NCBI RefSeq assembly: GCF_003967015.1 | Contig: NZ_AP017560.1 | Location: 2,170,001-2,234,000, forward strand | Origin: Pseudanabaena sp. ABRG5-3 | GTDB lineage: Bacteria; Cyanobacteriota; Cyanobacteriia; Pseudanabaenales; Pseudanabaenaceae | Length of the DNA: 64,000 bases | Direction of reading: 5' to 3' | Shown: positions 61,516 to 64,000 of the stretch, in pieces | Layout: each line of letters opens with the position of its first letter | Numbering within the stretch: the first letter of the stretch is position 1 | The notes under the pieces: generated by a model | The model's input: only the letters and a program-made list of their open reading frames with translations | Told to the model about the DNA's origin: nothing | The model's database searches: none | Position numbers and translations under genes: made by a program

Positions 61516-61907
61516 GGGGTTGACGATGTTTGGACAATTTCCAAAAGATTGCCATCGGGATCGTTTAAAAATAGGATTTTTTGCCCCCAAGGCATGATTT
61601 TCGGTGGTGAGATTATATCTATGGGCATACGAGATTGGCGATCGCATAATTCTTGATATACCTGATCAAGATCATTAACGGTCATCGATAGTAAAAATGG
61701 ATTACCACTAATAACTTGCTTACCGAGATCGCCAAATAATTTAGGCAACCAAGCGCGATCGTATAGACCTATTTTCAGTTTGCCACTATAACCCTCAGCG
61801 CTATCAGGTTTAGCAGGTTTCTCAAAGCGAAAGCCTAACCCATCACGATAAAAAATTAGCGATCGCCCCAAATCAGACACGAATAAAGCAATGTAGTCGA
61901 TTTCCAT
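61506..61907 (-). CDS. VOC family protein
   Basis: A 133-residue VOC protein (start ATG 61907, MEIDYIALFVSDLGRSLIFY). The C-terminal LFLNDPDGNLLEIVQ has the metal-site Glu. It overlaps nothing when this start is used and begins 7 bp after the stop of the transporter gene upstream, so probably co-transcribed. Function unknown. Confidence 0.8.
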   Translation of the reverse strand: MEIDYIALFVSDLGRSLIFYRDGLGFRFEKPAKPDSAEGYSGKLKIGLYDRAWLPKLFGDLGKQVISGNPFLLSMTVNDLDQVYQELCDRQSRMPIDIISPPKIMPWGQKILFLNDPDGNLLEIVQTSSTPNL

Positions 61908-61914
61908 TTTTAAG

Positions 61915-63375
61915 CTATGACTTTTCTTGTAAAACCACTTCAGGCTGCTCTCCAGCCAACTCATTTTTGATATCTAAAGATTGCGACTCAGGTAAAGCTG
62001 TCGTTTGATTAGACTGGTGAAACTTACCATTCTTTTCGTCAGGCAACCATTTTAAGAATGGGAGTGGCAATAGACTGCTGATATTTGCAATTGTAATCAA
62101 TATCCAAAGATTATCGAAATTGGATTCCGTAACCCCTAGAAAATGGGTCAGCACAGCCCCTAATTGAAATGAACAGAGCGCTGAGATATTAATGACCGAC
62201 ATCAACAGTGCAAATAAAGTCGCTTCGATCCCCTCAGGGCAAAGTCTCGCTGCTAAAACCAAAACAGGCATAAACGCAATTCTGCCTGCAACCGTCAAAA
62301 TCAGACTATCACCGAGGCTAAACCAGCGATCGTCAATGCCTAAGGCTCTATTAGTATGGGTCACAAGCAATAAACTGGTTAATCCTAAAACTGTGGAAAT
62401 AATCGTAGTCCAAAAGAAAATTTTGCGGGTTGGCACTGCTTTAAAGAAGCGTTGAAATAGCCATACTCCCAGCAAACCAGCCCAGCTTGCAAAAAACTTG
62501 ATTGTTCCTAAAAATTCAGGGTTAAATTTCAGTTCATTCGTAGTGAAATAGAAAAATGCGGTATCAGAACTGGGCGTTGCTTGCCAAATAAACAAGAAAA
62601 GTGTTGGTAGCCAAATAGCTTTATTGGTAAAGGCTTGGCGTAACTGACTAAAGTTAAACTTCAGCGACATCCATAGCTGTGAATTGCGGGATAGCGTCGC
62701 AGGTGTTGTCGATTCGAGATTAGTTGCTGATTTGTCAGGCGCAACAATATATACCGTAGACATCGGTGGATCAGCGATCGCAAAGGCAGAAATCCCTACT
62801 AACAGAGGCAAAATCGCCGTAATCTCAAATACAAACTTCGCGCCAAAATGCTCTAACAAATATCCACTCAAATAAGCGGACATAATTGCGCCAATGGATG
62901 AGGCAATCCAGCTAAAGGATTGCAAAGAGCCTGCATCTCCCTCTGGTTCTAGTCTTGCGCGTTGCACAATCAAGGCATCAGTAATTGCATCCGAGCAAGC
63001 CAGTGAAAGAGAGCCAGCAGCAATCATGGCGATCGCCCAAAATGGAGTTTTCACCCAAAGCCCCATACTTGACCATGCAAAAATCCCCAATACACTTGAC
63101 AGCAATAGGTAGGGACGACGACGATAACCAAATATAGGGAATCCGTCAGAAATCAAACCATAGAGGGGTTTAATTGTCCAAGGTAGCATCGTAATCCCAA
63201 TCATTGAGGCAACTTCCGCAGGACTTAGCCCTAAGTCATCCTTAAGGAAAAAACTGACGGCAAGCTGCGAGATTGCCATTGCACCTTGGACAAAATAAAT
63301 AATAGCGATCGCCCCTAACTCTAGGTCAAACGAGTGACCTCGTAGCCTTTTGAGCCAGTCTGATTGGATTAGCAC
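61915..63375 (-). CDS. Folate/biopterin-type (FBT/BT1) transporter
   Basis: A 486-residue MFS-related membrane protein with about 12 helices: AIIYFVQGAMAISQLAVSFF, MLPWTIKPLYGLISDGFPIF (family motif), GYRRRPYLLLSS, SFSWIASSIGAIMSAYLSGY and the second half TPSSDTAFFYFTTNELKFNP. The KPLYGLISD and GYRRRPY motifs identify the FBT family; a Synechocystis member transports folates. GTG start at 63375. The substrate is not proven. Confidence 0.92.
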   Translation of the reverse strand: MLIQSDWLKRLRGHSFDLELGAIAIIYFVQGAMAISQLAVSFFLKDDLGLSPAEVASMIGITMLPWTIKPLYGLISDGFPIFGYRRRPYLLLSSVLGIFAWSSMGLWVKTPFWAIAMIAAGSLSLACSDAITDALIVQRARLEPEGDAGSLQSFSWIASSIGAIMSAYLSGYLLEHFGAKFVFEITAILPLLVGISAFAIADPPMSTVYIVAPDKSATNLESTTPATLSRNSQLWMSLKFNFSQLRQAFTNKAIWLPTLFLFIWQATPSSDTAFFYFTTNELKFNPEFLGTIKFFASWAGLLGVWLFQRFFKAVPTRKIFFWTTIISTVLGLTSLLLVTHTNRALGIDDRWFSLGDSLILTVAGRIAFMPVLVLAARLCPEGIEATLFALLMSVINISALCSFQLGAVLTHFLGVTESNFDNLWILITIANISSLLPLPFLKWLPDEKNGKFHQSNQTTALPESQSLDIKNELAGEQPEVVLQEKS

Positions 63376-63473
63376 GATACAATTGCCTAAATATTAAGAA
63401 ATTTTAATCTCAATATATTTTAGTCCTTTTCTCATCAATCAACTCATATAACCGCTCAAACCTACTCGAAATT

Positions 63474-64000
63474 CTATATATTCAGTCGGCAGTTCCAATT
63501 CTTAAGGCGATCACTAACTTTTTCTGATGGATTCACAATCTCCTCTTGGGTTCTGGGACGTAAATATCCATTCCATTGATAATTTAATAAGGCAGCGTAC
63601 TCTCTCAATACCACTCTGAGTTGCTTGAGGTTACTCCATTGCAAAGGTAAAGGTATCACATGAGGAATAACTTTAAAACCATAGTTCTGAAATAAAATTT
63701 GCGCTCGTAGCATGTGAGGTGCATCTGTCAACAATAATATTTTCTGAATTCCTTTCGGGTAAAGTAATGCTGTCGTAAACTGGGCATTTTCTTCTGTTGT
63801 TTGTGAACATCTCTCACCACTTATTTTTGACTTAGGAAGTCCTTTTTGTGCTAACAGGGTAAGTATTTCTTCTGCATCTAACATTCCACTCACAAACAGA
63901 ATAGGGGCACGTTTTTGTTCCCAGATTTCAGCACCAAATTCTACTCGCCTATCTCGTAATGGCTCACCTCGACCTAAAATGACAATGGCATCAACTTTTT
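63474..64000 (-). CDS. YdcF family (DUF218) protein, 5' end outside the window
   Basis: Partial: the frame is open from the window edge (VDAIVILGRGEPLRDRRVEF) through SGMLDAEEI, KISGERCSQTTEENAQFT and KILLLTDAPHMLRA to its stop at 63474. These are the DUF218 motifs (VILG, E..S.NT.EN, VTD..H..RA). DUF218 proteins bind SAM or process envelope components; function unclear. C-terminal REYAALLNYQWNGYLRP fits the YdcF end. Confidence 0.85.
   Translation of the reverse strand, partial: KVDAIVILGRGEPLRDRRVEFGAEIWEQKRAPILFVSGMLDAEEILTLLAQKGLPKSKISGERCSQTTEENAQFTTALLYPKGIQKILLLTDAPHMLRAQILFQNYGFKVIPHVIPLPLQWSNLKQLRVVLREYAALLNYQWNGYLRPRTQEEIVNPSEKVSDRLKNWNCRLNI

Noticed and set aside
1-64000. tRNA, rRNA or tmRNA genes
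   Set aside because: No T-arm GGTTCGAATCC-like sequences with acceptor pairing were seen in the intergenic regions; a covariance search would settle it.

Overview
The window is chromosomal DNA of a filamentous-type cyanobacterium, most likely close to Pseudanabaena. The evidence is the very frequent HIP1 octamer GCGATCGC, cyanobacterial families such as UPF0367, an HHL1-like protein, DUF3370, DUF3067, DUF1400 and ComFB, and photosynthesis-linked core genes (hemA, class II F/SBPase). The genus is an inference; no rRNA or tRNA gene was found by eye.

Layout. Positions 1-5.5 kb form a defence island read leftward: a long prokaryotic Argonaute with an apparently intact DEDD tetrad, then a stack of toxin-antitoxin modules (VapBC-type PIN, TumA/TumE-like, a second PIN pair), two near-identical copies of a small zinc-ribbon protein, and an orphan antitoxin next to uvrB. 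From 5.6 to 24.8 kb there is mostly housekeeping: uvrB, an ECF/CbiO-type ABC ATPase, nadA, an M48 protease, an SDR protein, hemA, glpX, purF, an ArsC/Spx-like protein, a HEAT-repeat protein and a COG0701 permease. From 24.9 to 28 kb there are three cyanobacterial genes of unknown role. At 28-30.1 kb lies an AT-rich AAA ATPase/HNH pair of Septu (PtuAB) type. From 30.2 to 41.9 kb there are a WecG/TagA glycosyltransferase, cyanase, an RND efflux pump with a divergent MarR regulator, a DUF192 protein, a GH57 glycosidase and ComFB. At 42.6-49 kb is a signalling cluster: a Ser/Thr kinase, a secreted protein and an ABC transporter carrying three FHA domains. From 49 to 64 kb there are a multi-GAF sensor, murQ, a U32 peptidase/RlhA-like protein, a third defence gene (AIPR with an Mrr-like nuclease motif), an RlmI-like methyltransferase, a membrane M41-like protease overlapping a VanY peptidase, a folate/biopterin-type transporter and a partial YdcF gene.

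The most unusual large-scale pattern is intergenic. About two dozen long, nearly perfect palindromes (13-29 bp stems) punctuate the window. Most have a loop of exactly three nucleotides, often GC-closed (GCGAAGC, GCAAAGC, GCGTAGC, GCTTCGC, GCTAAGC), and many contain or abut the stop codon of the neighbouring gene. At least four families of short non-coding elements with terminal inverted repeats (MITE-like) carry the same kind of hairpin, so gene 3' ends may have been built from mobile hairpin DNA.

The three defence loci (pAgo plus TA stack, Septu, AIPR) are separated by core genes. The TA stack shows a segmental duplication in which one copy lost its PIN toxin, leaving its first 11 codons, and gained a different VapBC module in its place.
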